The notes below the pieces were generated by a model that was not told the origin of the DNA, did not search any database, and worked only from the letters and a program-made list of their open reading frames with translations. A stretch of DNA of 64,000 nt from Tigriopus japonicus (lineage: Eukaryota; Arthropoda; Copepoda; Harpacticoida; Harpacticidae), in the NCBI GenBank assembly GCA_010645155.1, contig CM021312.1, positions 13,158,927-13,222,926 of the forward strand. Direction: 5' to 3'. How positions within the stretch are numbered: position 1 is the stretch's first letter; each line of letters begins with the position of its first letter. Made by a program: the position numbers and the translations under genes. Below are positions 1 to 11,629 of the stretch, in pieces.

Positions 1-81
1 TGTTCCCAGAAGAGGACCATGTACCCAGAAAAGGACCGTGTACCCAGAAGAGGACCGTGTACCCAGAGGAGGATTGTGTTC
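1..81. repeat. 19-bp tandem repeat, about 4 copies
   Basis: Four consecutive copies of a 19-bp unit of the form CCCAGAAGAGGACCNTGTA with a few substitutions. It starts at the window edge, so the array may be longer. No function is evident. Confidence 0.8.
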
Positions 82-654
82 AAACATAGATTTGAACTCG
101 AAAATTTCAAAAGGTTCGAAGTATAACCTGAGAGGAAAGTGAATCTCTCGAAAATTTGACAAAAAAAAGTCAGCAAACAGAGAAAAGTGATATTTAGAAA
201 AAGACCTCTAAAAGTATAATGTGCACAAGGAAAACGCTCAAATGGCTTCAATTGACGTTCTAAATATTCACCAATCAATTTCGTACATAGTTAGATTAAG
301 TTTTCCTAAAAAGTAAGAAACTCAATGCAAATCAGCGTGGAGATTCATCAAGAGCTTACCGAGTCAATTCACAGCAGCACTGGGCTTGAATGCGCATCGA
401 GGTTTAGGGAGAACAAGAAGGTTATCTTCCGGCACCCAAGGTTTTGGCCCGTCTTGGCCTTCAAAGGCTAAAGAGGTTAAACATTATGCTTTCAAAGGTA
501 AGCTGAGATCATGAGCGTCAATTTGGTAGTAAATAGTGCATAGGTAAAGTTGCCTCAAACAGGTCGAACCCAAGAACCACAGTACAATGGAACCGACGTC
601 TTGGGACCAAAATGGCACATGCGCGTACTCTTTTATTATAGCGCTCTAGGTAAA
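82..654. other. no recognisable feature
   Basis: AT-rich unique-looking sequence. I see no coding exon, terminal inverted repeat or tandem array here. Confidence 0.5.
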
Positions 655-953
655 ATGACAAAAGTGGTCTTATTTGCCGACATCAGAATGGTTCATGTCG
701 TGAAAAATTGACATTTTTCTGACAAATTTGTACAAAAACAGACACTTTCTGAAACCTCCTTTCTCAAAATGTCCAGTACGCACAAAATTTACGCACCCCC
801 TTGACTCGTAAATTTTCTCCGGACATTTGCGAGTCGGACGCTCGTCAATTTGTTCGTAACATTGAAAACTCGACGGATCCGCACAAATTGTGCCGAGGTC
901 ACCAAAATTGCGTACGTCCGGTCGGACAAAGCGTTTCGTAACATAGGCCCCTG
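655..953. repeat. interspersed ~300-bp repeat R1, copy 1
   Basis: Nearly the same sequence recurs at 19436-19736, ending in the same motif GTTTCGTAACATAGGCCCCTGG. The end motif recurs in inverse orientation at about 17880 and as a diverged form at about 3850, so it looks like the terminus of a mobile element. Open frames inside it are not conserved and look spurious. Confidence 0.7.
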
Positions 954-1084
954 GATTCGAGTGGGGAGGCGTGGGATGAGTAAGCTGATGACGGGTTGAA
1001 GGAAGTGGGAACAACATCGTTCTCTGTAAAATGCAAAGCACACAAACAAATGACTCGAAAGAGTTGGCTTCCACTTGGCCCAAC

Positions 1085-1904
1085 CAAGGAGGACGGTATT
1101 ACGTGGAGTGGGATCGAGCGAGGGCGTTACCGCGTTGGTGTGAATTTTCTTGCGTGATAGCTTGGAGTTAATGAAGAAATGCATTATAATTCGGAATAAA
1201 GTCGTTTTATTGACATAAGTCATAAAACAAATTGCACAGGGATTCAATGAGCAATCATTTGATGCCCCATTCATGTCTCTCAAAGAATTAAAACTGTGTT
1301 ATTTCATTGTGTGAAGTCAAATATCTTCAAACTCCTGATCTACTGACTTGCTTTGTGATAGTGATTGTCCATCTTTTGTTGAAAGCAACATTGTTTTTAT
1401 CATTGGGATAGTTCTAGGGCATTCTTTCCTTTGTACAATGATAAAAATGTTCCTCTCTATCTCTGTTTTTAGCACTTAATTGGGGTTCTAAACACAAAAA
1501 AGACTGTAAAATGTTGAAAAAAGATACAAAGAAGATTTTTTTTAGCATTTTACAAAGGGAAAAATACCCTTAAACAATCCCAATCTTGAAGACCATGTTG
1601 CTTTTAACAAAAGATGGACAATCACTATCACAAAGCAAGTCAGTAGATCAGGAATTTGAAGGTATATGACTTAACACAATAAAATAACACAGTTTTAATT
1701 CTTTGAGAGACATGAATGGGGCATCAAATGATTGCTCATTGAATCCTTGTGCACTTTTGTTTTCTGACTCATGTCAATAAAACGACTTTATTCCGAATTA
1801 TAATGCATTTCTTCATTAACTCCAAGCTATCACGCAGGAAAATTCACACCAACGCGGTAACGCGCCCTTGCTCGATCCCACTCCACGTAATACCGTCCTC
1901 CTTG
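1085..1904. mobile_element. Foldback-1 element, copy a (820 bp, 7-bp TSD)
   Basis: The ends are perfect inverted repeats, CAAGGAGGACGGTATTAC on the left and its complement on the right. Most of the element pairs with itself: 1085-1400 matches the complement of about 1560-1904. It is flanked by the 7-bp duplication GCCCAAC at 1078-1084 and 1905-1911. It has no transposase and is non-autonomous. The superfamily is not certain. A 7-bp duplication has been reported for P-type and Dada-type elements. Confidence 0.85.
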
Positions 1905-2299
1905 GCCCAACGAATCTTAGATATCCACGCCTTGCGGAGAGTCACAGTTTTTGGATATCTAAAGAAAGGTATGCCTTTACGGCTTGCACAATTCAGACCA
2001 CAACAACCCATTCCACAAATTTGGAATGAGACAATTTTAAGATGAGATTAATTTCAATGTTTACAACAGGCATCCATTGACATTTTCTTTCTCAGGCTTT
2101 CCAATTTATTTCCAGGACAAAGTTGAAAAAGATGTTAAGCGTCAGTCAACTGGCAAGAAAAAAAGAACAATCTAGTTCTCCCAAAATCAATTTTTGCGTC
2201 ATGTTACCCATCTGAATTTAAGTGCAAAAATTAGCGTAGGAATTAGTTCGGAAATGATCTTGGAAAGACCTTATCTTGTCCAAGGAATTATTGATGTCA

Positions 2300-3242
2300 T
2301 GATGTGTTTCGAGTTGGAATTTTGGCAGAGTTTTGCCATTTTGGTTTTTAGGGTCAAAAATCTGACCACAACTAAACTTTTCAACAGGCAGTAGACCATA
2401 TCTACCAAAAAATATGGCAGCACTGCCAACTCAAAATCCATTTTTATAGCTATCCAAGGAGGACGGTATTACTTGGAGTGGGATCGAGCGAGGGCGCGTT
2501 ACTGCGTTGGTGTGAATTTTCCTGCGTGATAGCCTGGAGTTAATGAAGAAAATTGAAAGCAACATTGTTTTTATCATTGGGATAGTTCTAAGACATTCTT
2601 CCCTTTGTACAATGATTTGAATGTTCTTCTCTGTCTTTGTTTTTAGCACCTAATTGGGGTTCTAAAGCCAAAAGAAGACTGTAAAATGTTGAAAAAAAGA
2701 TACAAAAAAGATTTTTTTTGCATTTTATGAAGAGAAAAATGTCCTTAAACAAGCCCAATGATAAAAACCATGTTGCTTTCAATAAAAGGTGGACAATCAC
2801 TAACACAAAGCAAGTCAGTAGATCAGAAGTTTGAAGATATCTGACTTAACACAATGAAGCAACACAGTTTGAGTTCTTTGAGAGACATCAATTGGGCATC
2901 AAATGATTGCTCATTGAATCCTAGTGGACTTTTGTTTTATGACTTATGTCAATAAAACGACATTAATTCGAATTATATTGGATTTCTTCACTAACTCCAG
3001 GTTATCACGCAGGAAAATTCACACCAACGCAGTAACGCGCCCCCGCTCGATCCCACTCCAAGTAATACCGTCCTCCTTGAGCTATCCATGGAACTCGAAA
3101 TCGAACTAGCTCGAGTGTTGACAAATTGGTCCTTGTTTTTTCAAGACCCCGTCTTTTCAATAAGGTCTATATAACTTGCCCTTTTTAATAGCGATGAACT
3201 TCCGAGTCAAAACTGGCAGCATTCCTGGTTCGAAACACATCA
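2300..3242. mobile_element. MITE with TGATGTGTTTCGA ends, copy 1, interrupted by Foldback-1b
   Basis: Begins TGATGTGTTTCGA and ends with the complement. The interior matches copies at 33012-33305 and 45110-45669, with shared segments rich in GTTTCGAGTTNNNAGTGCTGCC. Without the nested Foldback-1 copy and its target duplication it is about 311 bp, close to the net size of the other copies. The two other copies are flanked by TA, suggesting a Tc1/mariner-type MITE. Confidence 0.75.
2455..3079. mobile_element. Foldback-1 element, copy b (625 bp, 7-bp TSD)
   Basis: Has the same 18-bp ends as copy a and is flanked by the 7-bp duplication AGCTATC at 2448-2454 and 3080-3086. Relative to copy a, part of the left arm is deleted: the sequence jumps from the TIR-proximal part straight to the internal segment beginning TTGAAAGCAACATTG. 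It sits inside the TGATGTG MITE and so inserted after it. Confidence 0.85.
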
Positions 3243-3692
3243 TTACTAGAAATGGCCATTAATGGCGCTGAAATCGATGTTTTGCAAAGCTGATTTGAAT
3301 TCGTCAGAGCCTGATGCGAGGTTGGGCTCAGTGCACTGAGAACCTTCCGAGATTGGAATTTGAAAGCTAATTTAGAAGTCAAAATATTTTCCATCAAAAA
3401 TAAATTAAAGATGTATATTTCATGGAGGAGAAAATGTGATAGTGTTTAGCTTCATCAAACAATCAAATAGAGCAATCTTGGTTGAATTAGCCAATATTAC
3501 GGACTTTGGTTAAAATTGGTTTAACCCAAACTCGTTTTCATTGAAAACAACATCTAAACATCTCCTTGAATGACCATGACAGAGTATTTTCGACAAACCT
3601 AGTTAGGACTTGGCTCTAATCTGGTCATTGCCCCAATAAACAGATCGGAGCTCACCACTGGGTATTTGAGTATTAACACATACCACATAAAT
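3243..3692. other. no recognisable feature
   Basis: AT-rich sequence with no supported exon or repeat boundary. Confidence 0.4.
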
Positions 3693-4290
3693 AGGGACAG
3701 AAAGTTTAGACGAATAAAACTGTCAAAATAAATGAAAAAAAGACGAATATATTTGCATGATCAAACGCAGAAAGACGAATGAAATTGACCAATGAAACGA
3801 TAAACGACAAATCAAATTGATTCAATTATCGGACTTTTTTGGCGAACGTTTCGCAACATAGGCTCCAGGTTTGCCTTGAAGAAGTTGAAGGCTGATGCTG
3901 TGCCATCAATCTTTATTCATTAATATGGACAGGAAGTTTAGACGAATAAAACTGTCAAATTAAACGAAAAAGACGAATAAAATTGAGCGATTAAACGAAA
4001 AAAGACAAATAAAATTGAGCGATTAAACAAAAAGAGACGAATAAGATTGAGCGATTAAACAAAAAAGACAAATAAATTTGACCGATTGAACGAAAAAAGA
4101 CGAACAAAATTGACCGATTAAACGAAAAAAGACGAATAAAATTGACCGATTAAACGAAAAAGACGAATAAAATTGACCGATTAAACGAAAAAAGACGAAT
4201 AAAATTGACCGATTAAACGAAAAAGACGAATAAAATTGAGCGATTAAACGAAAAAAGACGAATAAAATTGACCGATTAAACGAAAAAATG
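3693..4290. repeat. hAT-end fragments plus ~31-bp tandem array
   Basis: Two element-like starts, at about 3693 (TAGGGACAGAAAGTTTAGAC) and about 3928 (GACAGGAAGTTTAGACG), resemble the TIR of the hAT-like element at 40910-41661. From about 3955 to 4290 a 31-32 bp unit (GACGAATAAAATTGACCGA then TTAAACGAAAAA) repeats about 11 times. The same unit, inverted, makes up the arms of the 40910 element, so the array is probably one expanded arm. Confidence 0.75.
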
Positions 4291-5130
4291 ATCTTTCATT
4301 TCAATGAAAATTTCAAAATGGCATAACACTTCTATTTGCGAAAAAAAGAATGAATTACTGTACTTTCGTTACAAGTACTTTCGTTACAACAGCCTTGTGT
4401 AATTCAACTACTTTTTGAAAGTAATTGTAAATGTATTCAATTACTTTTCGACCAAAGTAATTGTAATTGTAATTAATTCCTTTCTCAAGGAAACTTTTAG
4501 ATGTTAATTCACACCCACAGACAGATAACCGTTTTGATGCCGGACATGAGATTGCCTATCGGAACAATTTGGACGATGTGATGGCTGGCTTCGCTAGCCG
4601 GGCGAGGATCAAACCTCCGACCCTAGCACCAACAATCCAAAAATAACGTCAGACGTACCAAAATCTGGCACTGGTGAATTCGAACTCAAACATAAGTAAA
4701 CCGGTAACCCCAGTTTGCAACCTCTCGTGGAAGGCTTAATATATGTATTTGAATCCTATCACTAATCAATAATTACCAATTTTTCCACACAACTTGGGCA
4801 TTGGACCTTTATTTCAATTTAAGTTATAGATCAAACGTGAATTGCATTTTTACGTATTAGCTCATCCTCAGACCCACAAAAAATAAAATACCCTTCCATC
4901 AAAATATTTCTCTTGTGTCATTGCATCAATATTTTTGTCGCATGTAGACAATTATTTCGAAAGTAAACTTCTAATTGGATGTCAATTAACCAAGCATATA
5001 TATTTTGCCCTCCAAATGGAAAATATAGCTACAATACTTTGATCACAAGTGTTTACAAGGAGTTGTTAAAGTAAATAGAAATAGAAATCCAGTCGTAAAA
5101 GGAAGAAAATTGACGAGTTCAACATAGAAT
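4291..5130. other. intergenic sequence upstream of gene 1
   Basis: 4370-4500 is low-complexity sequence rich in GTAATTGTAATT. 4560-4730 has two B-box-like motifs (complements of GGTTTGATCC and GAGTTCGAATTC), possibly worn SINE remains. I found no clear promoter element before the gene 1 start. Confidence 0.4.
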
Positions 5131-8100
5131 ATGTTGTTTGGGAACAACTTTCTTATTGTGGGTATTCTGGTTGGATTTCATGAAGCACAAGGTGGGTTTG
5201 TGGTTGGTTTTCATAAGCAGTTTCGATTTGAATTGGCAGCAATAGTTTTGGTTCACTTTGCATAGCTTGTGTGGAAAACCATGCCCGATGTCTTGAAAGC
5301 CATACATGGAAATACCGAACTCTACGAACATTCCATCACATTTCAAGTGCCGAGAGTTGCCAAAGCGAATGCTCGAAATTCCAATCTCGTGTGAACTACT
5401 TTAGTTTTGACGTGTCCATCCATCGTTGTTTGTGCATTGCCAACTGCTTGATTGATCGAGGGACACACACAAAAAACGACGTTGTTGGGACAATCACGGA
5501 TGTTGATCCAAGTGGCCTTTGTCAAGGTGAGCGAGCATCTTTAAAAACTTAAAAAAGAAAGAATATGAAATCTAATGTGAGATTTCGAAATCGTTTGTTT
5601 CAAACTTGCGGAAAAGAAACTTGCAAACACTTCAGTCCATAAATCGGGAGATTTAAATATCAACAAACAATACTGGATTGGTCTTCCCCAATAGAGCACT
5701 ATAATAAGAATGGTGCATTGATTTCATGCGGCAACAGATCGCACTTTTCATGATACGTATGTTTTTGAAGATAGCAAAGGTCATGAATCTGTTTTGGACA
5801 AACTACGGGGAGGGGCAGAAGTATCCAGACAAAACTTGGATGACGTATTTCTCCTGCAGCAAGAGGAACATTTTTATTTCCCGCGTTTTTCTGGTTTGAC
5901 CAAAAACCGGTTTTGAATGTTTGTTAATTTTTTTTTGTTTAAATCCGGAAATATGAAGCCCCAGGAACAAAAGCGTAAAGTGATTGCTGAATTGCTCTCG
6001 GCCGGCAACGACGCCAGAGCCATCATCAAGTCAACCAAGTACCCCAGGGCCACCGTCTACAAGGTCGTGAAGAGGCTGCAGTCTAGCCGGGGACAGGCCA
6101 CGCCCCCTGCGGCCCACACAGGGCAAAAAAGTGGACCCCCAGGTTCTTGGCGGGCCTGAGGAGGTCCATCGAGGCCAACCCAGCTGTGTCCATATCGGCC
6201 CAAGCAGCCAGGCGGTCCGTGAGCAAGAGGATTGTGGCCAGGGCCGTCAAGGAGGACCTGAACTTGACCTCCTACATCAGAGGCAGACGCCACCTTCTTA
6301 CAGAGAAGATGAAGGCCACCAGGCTTGAGAGGGGCAAGAAGTTGCGCAGAATCTGCAAGGTCAATCCGAGGACGGTCAGACTTTTCTCAGATGAGTCAAT
6401 CTTCACGGTGGATGGCGTGTACAACCCCCAGAACAACCGATGGCTTGCCGAGAACAGAACCCTTGTGCCTCCCATCATGAAGACAAAGAATCCTGCCAAG
6501 ATTATGGTCTTTGGCCTCATCAGCAGCGACGGGAAGGTGATGCCAGCCCATGTCTTCCTTCCCAAATTCAGGCTCAACACCGCTGGGTACGTGGAGCTTC
6601 TAAGCAAGGTCGTGATGCCCTGGCTGGCAACCTCGTACCCACCAGGAACCAAATTCATGTGGATCCAGGACTCTGCTCCGTGTCATGTGTCCAATGTTTC
6701 CATGAACTTTTTGAACAGCAAATTTGACGGGGTGGTTAAGAAAAACGAGTGGCCTTCAAACAGCCCTGACCTCAACCCATGCGACTTTTAGTTGTGGTCC
6801 GAGCTGAGGAGGAAGGTCAACAAGATGCCCCACAACAGCCTGGCGTCTCTGAAGTTGTCAGTGAAGCAGAACATGGCCTCCTTCTCCATGGCCGAGGTCG
6901 CCAAAGCCTGCTCGGCCTTTGTCGGCCGCTTGGACGCAGTCATTAAGGCCAACGGTGACCATATTGAATAAAAATGTTCTTAATTGTTGTCCAAACTTTT
7001 TTTTTGTTAAATACACAATTGGCTAAAAATAGCTCTTGATGTTGTAAATTATGTTCAAAGTTTTGTCCGGATACTTCTGCCCCACTCTGTTAAGTGCCTG
7101 AAATGTTGATTGGAGATTGCTGCTAGGGCGTGCAATGGTTTTGATTGAAATACTAGGTAAACTTCCTTTACAGATTGGCATGAAAAGCTTGATTATTGGA
7201 AAGGAATTTCAGGGATCATACATGTCAAAATTCATCTTAAAACACTAAAAGATCCGTGAGAAGTCCCTCCATCAAAATTTGTGTTGTGTTAGTTTGTCTG
7301 AAACTGAAGTACGACTGTTGTTATCTTAAACTGTATATGTAACATGGAAAAAGTGAGCTTTTTGCAGATTTTTTTTACCGGTACAAAGAATGCGACTCCC
7401 TGTAAATTGAAGTATTTCTCCCGACTGCTTCGATTCGATCCCCAACAGGATTCGAACCTACGCTGTCTGGGGAAGCACTTACACTCGGCTCTTATAAGAA
7501 CGCATTATTACGCGCGGCCACTCTGGCTTCCTACAAATTTGATCTCCGATTTCGCAGTAGGTAGGATTCGAACTTACACTCCCAGAGGGAATCTGATTTC
7601 CAGTCTTTATATATACATCATAAAATTCAATAGATGGCGCACTTTATGATAGAACCTCTTTTTGTAGTGCTCTAGTGTGACCAAGTTTTCTGACTTCTGA
7701 TTCACAATCAATGATAGAGCAAGCATGGAACGAAGTCGAATGACTAAATTTTTTTTGGTTTAAATTGTTGCACATTATTGATTGCAACAAATTGATAGCA
7801 ATATTTTTGAAAGGCAGTCTCCTATTCATCATGTAACAAATTCAATGATGTTGCGTGATCCTTTTTGTTATAGTGATTTAATGATTTATGACTTTTAAAA
7901 ACTTTTTCACCCTTAGCTCCAGACATCCCATCACCCGAAAAAAAATCGAGTGATCCTATCATTCTTGGAGTGACCCAAGAAATGCAAGTGCAGTCCTACA
8001 ACTTGGCCACCAACACAACATCATTTTGTGACGTTCCGTCTCCTTCAGGCAAAAGTGATACAAGGGTAAAAAAATCTTTGACCAACTTTTCCTAGTATGG

Positions 8101-11100
8101 GACTTCCACCAAGCTTATGAAGGAAAAGTCAATATTATTATTTCCCCACAAATAATTTCATTTCACAACAACTAGCTTTTTCCCTCACAAGTTACTTTAG
8201 TTCCTTACATTTTTTTTAATTTCCCTACATGTCAATTTATTTTGCTGTAAGAGCATTTCAAAGGTCCAAACGAATTGTTTTTAATGCAAATCCACGTAGT
8301 TGTTCCAACACGGTACTGTCCAGACCAAAAATTCATACTTTTGGGAATATCTTTTGAGTTTTCATTTACTTGGAGCGTTTTTCGCTTTTTAGGGTCTTTT
8401 TTAACTCAGCACGTGAGTAACATATCTTCCTTTGATTGAACAGGTATCTACAAGTGTTCTAAAAGATCACGATCTAGGTCTTCAAAAACTAATTACTTTA
8501 ATGGTTTTTATGGATATAACTTAATCTAGACCTGACATTGAAAAACTCAGTTAATGCTCAGTTTCTTGGGTCTGAAAAATATCTGTGTTAGGGAATTTAC
8601 ATACAAATTTGGGTCATTACCGGTGCTGAATACTGCTATACTGAATACTGCTATACTGAATACTGCTGAATACTGCTGAATACTGATAATGCTGATTTAT
8701 CAGCATTATCATATTGCTTACAGTGAGTCCCTTTTCCTTCATTTGAGCTATCAGAACTTGCGCTTTAGTAATATCAAACCCCTCAAGTCAGATTAAACAT
8801 ATAGTTTCCCAAGTTTCGTGAAAGTTGATATGGTAGTTGATATCTCGTTAAATTCAGTTCGCTTTAAATCAAACCCTAACCAAAAATGCAGGCCATTGTA
8901 AGGGGTTTGAGAACGATGGTGAGGAAAACTAGAACTGGGTAGCTGATAAAATTCGAAACGTGATTTTAGTTAGTCATTATTGGCTCAACTCAGCACAGCC
9001 AGCGGCCCTGTTTTAACGGCAGCGGTATGATATAAAATGCTCACTTGATCAACCTTTCTGCATATCCGATTGATTCAATTTACAAAGCTTTTAAAGTTTT
9101 CAATTGTTTCATGCGGCAATTTTCTTTAATTCAAATATAGTAAAAACACATAATACTTTGATTTTTTAGCACGTATTGCTCTTGAATGGCCAAAAAATTT
9201 TTGAATACTAGTGAAAACCCATGTTTCCGTTCCCTACTGAAAATTTTTCCACTTTGTAGTTCTTTTTTGGCACTCGCAGAACGGAAATAAAAAATCAGTC
9301 AATCATTGCTTCTTATAGTCATTGTATTGTTCATTTCTTCTAAGTTTGAGCCCAAAACCTATGCTTAAGCCTCTTTTCTTCTCATCCCTTATTGATCATT
9401 CAAGTTAAGCTTCAGTTTTATTCTTTTCTCCTTTTTTCAGTTCTCGGTTATCGGATATCAACTCCACGCATGTTCCAAAGATGCGCTTGGTTCCAAACCT
9501 GCCGTCACTTGCCGTAAATTTGATGACACCAAGAAGGTTTGGGAAGATGTGAGCCATATCATTATCCAATGGCATGGAACCACATTTCTTGCGCTGCCGA
9601 ATGGCAACATCGTTATTGTTTTCCAATCTCGCTACCTTTATCTCTATGATGGGAAAAATATCAAGATAGTTTCCGAACACTATCCTTTTACTGATGACAG
9701 CAACTACCAAGCTCCGCTTTGTCTGACTGTTCTCTCTAATGAAGAAATTGTGGTTGGATTGACGGTATTTGTTCATGATGGTAGCCTTTTTGCTGACAAG
9801 CACTTATACATTGTGAACCTGGAGAGTGGAGTAAGTTTCTTTTGTGTTAAATACAGTCAAGAAGCACGGAAATCATGGAGTGCGAGGCTAGCAATCAGAA
9901 TTATGATTTCCAGCAGAAACGAACCAGTTGCGTTCTTCTGCAAATGAAATGAGAATTTTTAAGCGCAAAGATCGATCTCAAGATCGAACTTACAGTACTA
10001 AAGTACGATCTAAAGATCGATCTTTGCGTCTTAAAAAACTAGCCTCTGGCTTGCATTGAGAAGAACACGTATTTCAAATTTCAGCCCAGTCGAACGCCGG
10101 AGTGAAAAATTATGCCTCCTTAAACTTATGTACTGAAGAGAACATAGAATGAATGAACTCACCCTTTTGTGGTAAAACGATTACCACAAAAGGGCTGGTT
10201 CATTCATTCTCGGTAGGATTTGCACTGAACTTTGAGTGAGCATAACTTTTGTCTCCGACGTTCGATTGAGCTGAAAATTGAAATACGTATTCTTGTCAAC
10301 ATTTGCAAGGTCTCATTTGCAGAAGAACGTAATTGAATTGTTCTTACTGGAAATCATTGTTCTCATTGCTAGCCTCCCACTCCATGATTCCAGTGCTTCT
10401 TGAGACAGTGAAATCTCGATTTAACACGTATATTGTCCGTCACCCAAAAAAATATATCGTTAAATCAAGTCGTTGTCGTTGGAGTCGTAGTTAATCGGTA
10501 ACCCCAAAAATTATCGTTAAATCGAGATTTCACGGTGCTCGTGTCTGTTTGTAATAATTTCTGTAATTTTTATATATTTAGTAATTGTTTTACCACCCAC
10601 CTAATGGATAAATGTAATCAAACGAATTCAACTGGGGATTCGGGGGCCAAAATGGCTAAGGATGCGTCAGAGTCGAAACAAACACTCCAAAGCACTCTAC
10701 CAAATTTCTCGAGCCCAATTCACATTCTTCGTTTTGACAATCAATCGAAACCAAAACTTTTCTTAACGTAACAAACTTTAACTATAAAAACTATAAAACG
10801 CCCGAGCCTAGTTCTGACCTATTCCTAGCCAATTTAGCTCCCAAATCCCCAACTGAATTCGTGTTAATACACTCGTCCATTGTTGATGACATTTTCAATT
10901 TATACAGAATGTTACCAAAGGTCGTCCCATAGAAATCGATTTGTGCATGCCATCTTGTGCAGCTTTTGGGCCAGAGGGTGACCGCAAGATATTCATCTAT
11001 AATGGAGTCCGTCTTACGGGCTCTTGGCACTACGAGATCTTCCCAGACACCATCGTTTTTGATCCAAAGTCATGGGACTTTACTTTGACTGGATATCAGT

Positions 11101-11300
11101 GGCACAAAACAGCATTTGATCCAGGATTCATTACACCATATGGTGACACATTTTTGCAGAGCTTCGATGATTCTGAAGAAGCCCTCCTGATGTTTGATTA
11201 CAAGGGAACAACTCCACGGTTTTTGGACATGGGTACTCTCTTTGGTGGATTTAGGCTTTTGTCAACAGTTCCATCCAACAGTGGCTTCACTTGTGGCTAA
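5131..11300 (+). CDS. Gene 1: secreted PAN/apple-like plus propeller-like protein (5 exons)
   Basis: Inferred exons are 5131-5191, 5266-5526, 7917-8065, 9441-9830 and 10908-11300, giving 1254 bp and 417 residues ending in TAA. Each intron is GT-AG and the frame is kept (phases 1,1,0,0). Exon 1 starts at an ATG and encodes a hydrophobic signal peptide of about 20 residues. Exon 2 is a Cys-rich domain with the spacing of PAN/apple modules (ESCQSEC, HRCLC, IANC). Exons 3-5 hold short beta-rich blocks such as DPIILGVTQEMQVQSYNLA, LPNGNIVIVFQSRYLYLYDG and AAFGPEGDRKIFIYNG, which resemble kelch-type propeller blades. The paralog gene 3 has identical exon boundaries, which supports the model. The product is probably secreted and binds protein or carbohydrate; its specific role is unknown. 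Intron 2 holds a mariner and a SINE, and intron 4 a foldback element. Confidence 0.8.
5806..7090 (+). mobile_element. Tc1/mariner-type transposon (DD37D, maT-like) in gene 1 intron 2
   Basis: Inverted ends share GGGGCAGAAGTATCC followed by GACAAAACTT, at 5812 and, complemented, up to about 7084. TA dinucleotides flank it at 5804-5805 and 7091-7092. The extreme 4-8 bp of the two ends differ. At about 1.28 kb with one transposase frame it fits the family. The insertion is in the same orientation as the host gene and lies wholly inside the intron. Confidence 0.85.
5953..6971 (+). pseudogene. mariner-type transposase, DD37D, broken by one frameshift and one stop
   Basis: Catalyses cut-and-paste transposition at TA sites. 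The N-terminal part (ATG 5953 to about 6140) holds a helix-turn-helix DNA-binding segment (ARAIIKSTKYPRATVYKVVKRL). The frame then shifts near 6130-6150 and continues from about 6147 to 6971. The catalytic acids are visible: D in FSDESIF, D in WIQDSAPCH and D in SPDLNPCDF. There are 37 residues between the second and third D, the spacing of the maT (DD37D) lineage. Directly after NPCDF a TAG at 6789-6791 interrupts the frame; the following codons (LWSELRRKVNK...) continue normally to TAA at 6969-6971. With two lesions it is likely inactive. Confidence 0.85.
7434..7545 (-). repeat. tRNA-derived SINE head, copy 1
   Basis: On the minus strand this reads like a class II (Ser/Leu-type) tRNA head: GGAAGCCAGAGTGGCCGCGC with an A-box-like TGGCCGCGCGTAATAATG, a long variable region and the B box GGTTCGAATCC. 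The acceptor stem does not pair, so it is not a tRNA gene. A second B-box-like motif follows at about 7562-7575. A related copy is at 42686-42775. Confidence 0.6.
8066..9440. other. gene 1 intron 3, with short CTGAATACTG repeat
   Basis: Mostly AT-rich, without exons. At about 8631-8715 a short tandem repeat (TGCTATACTGAATAC-like units) ends in a perfect palindrome GATAATGCTGA...TCAGCATTATC. Nothing else is supported. Confidence 0.5.
9858..10402. mobile_element. Foldback-2x (CAAGAAGC) element, copy a (545 bp)
   Basis: Termini CAAGAAGCAC...GTGCTTCTTG are inverted. The arms pair over roughly 90 bp (through AGGCTAGCAA and TTCTTCTGCAAATG), and the centre (about 10150-10210) is another palindrome around CCCTTTTGTGGTAAAACG. 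The flanks are ATACAGT (9851-9857) and AGACAGT (10403-10409), a 7-bp duplication with one mismatch. A second copy at 14214-14644 has a perfect one. It lies in gene 1 intron 4. No coding capacity. Confidence 0.8.
9954..10038. repeat. AAGATCGATCTT palindrome inside the foldback element
   Basis: TTTTTAAGCGCAAAGATCGA on the left pairs with its near-complement on the right (GATCGATCTTTGCGTCTTAA). The 85-bp hairpin is absent from the sister copy at 14214-14644, so it looks like a tiny nested MITE. Confidence 0.65.
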
Positions 11301-11629
11301 TAGACTTCCACAATACATTTGACAAATTAAAAAAAAAACCGGCAGATGAAAAGGGAAAAACGTGTCACCAATTAAAATCAACACGTCATTTGTGTACCTC
11401 TGATCAAAAGCAAAACAAAATACAAATTATGCAAAGATAAAAACATTGGTGATTGATACAAATTCTATTGATGTTCAAAAGGAAGTGCACAAATACTATT
11501 TATGCACCTGCAAAGGAAGGGAGTAAGGGCCAAAATCCGGCGGAGGGAGTTTCATTTTATTGGCGACCCGAGGGCGTCAGCCCAAGGGGGCCTTTTCCGA
11601 GGGGGCCGGGGGGCATTTCACACAACACT
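11301..11629. other. intergenic spacer between convergent genes 1 and 2
   Basis: 329 bp lie between the two stop codons. No canonical AATAAA was seen within the first 40 bp after gene 1's stop. 11520-11620 is a GC-rich block containing GGGGGCC and GGCCCC-type inverted motifs, unlike its surroundings. Confidence 0.5.

Noticed and set aside
7434..7545. tRNA gene (Ser/Leu type)
   Set aside because: B box is good, but the acceptor and anticodon stems do not pair; a SINE head fits better.
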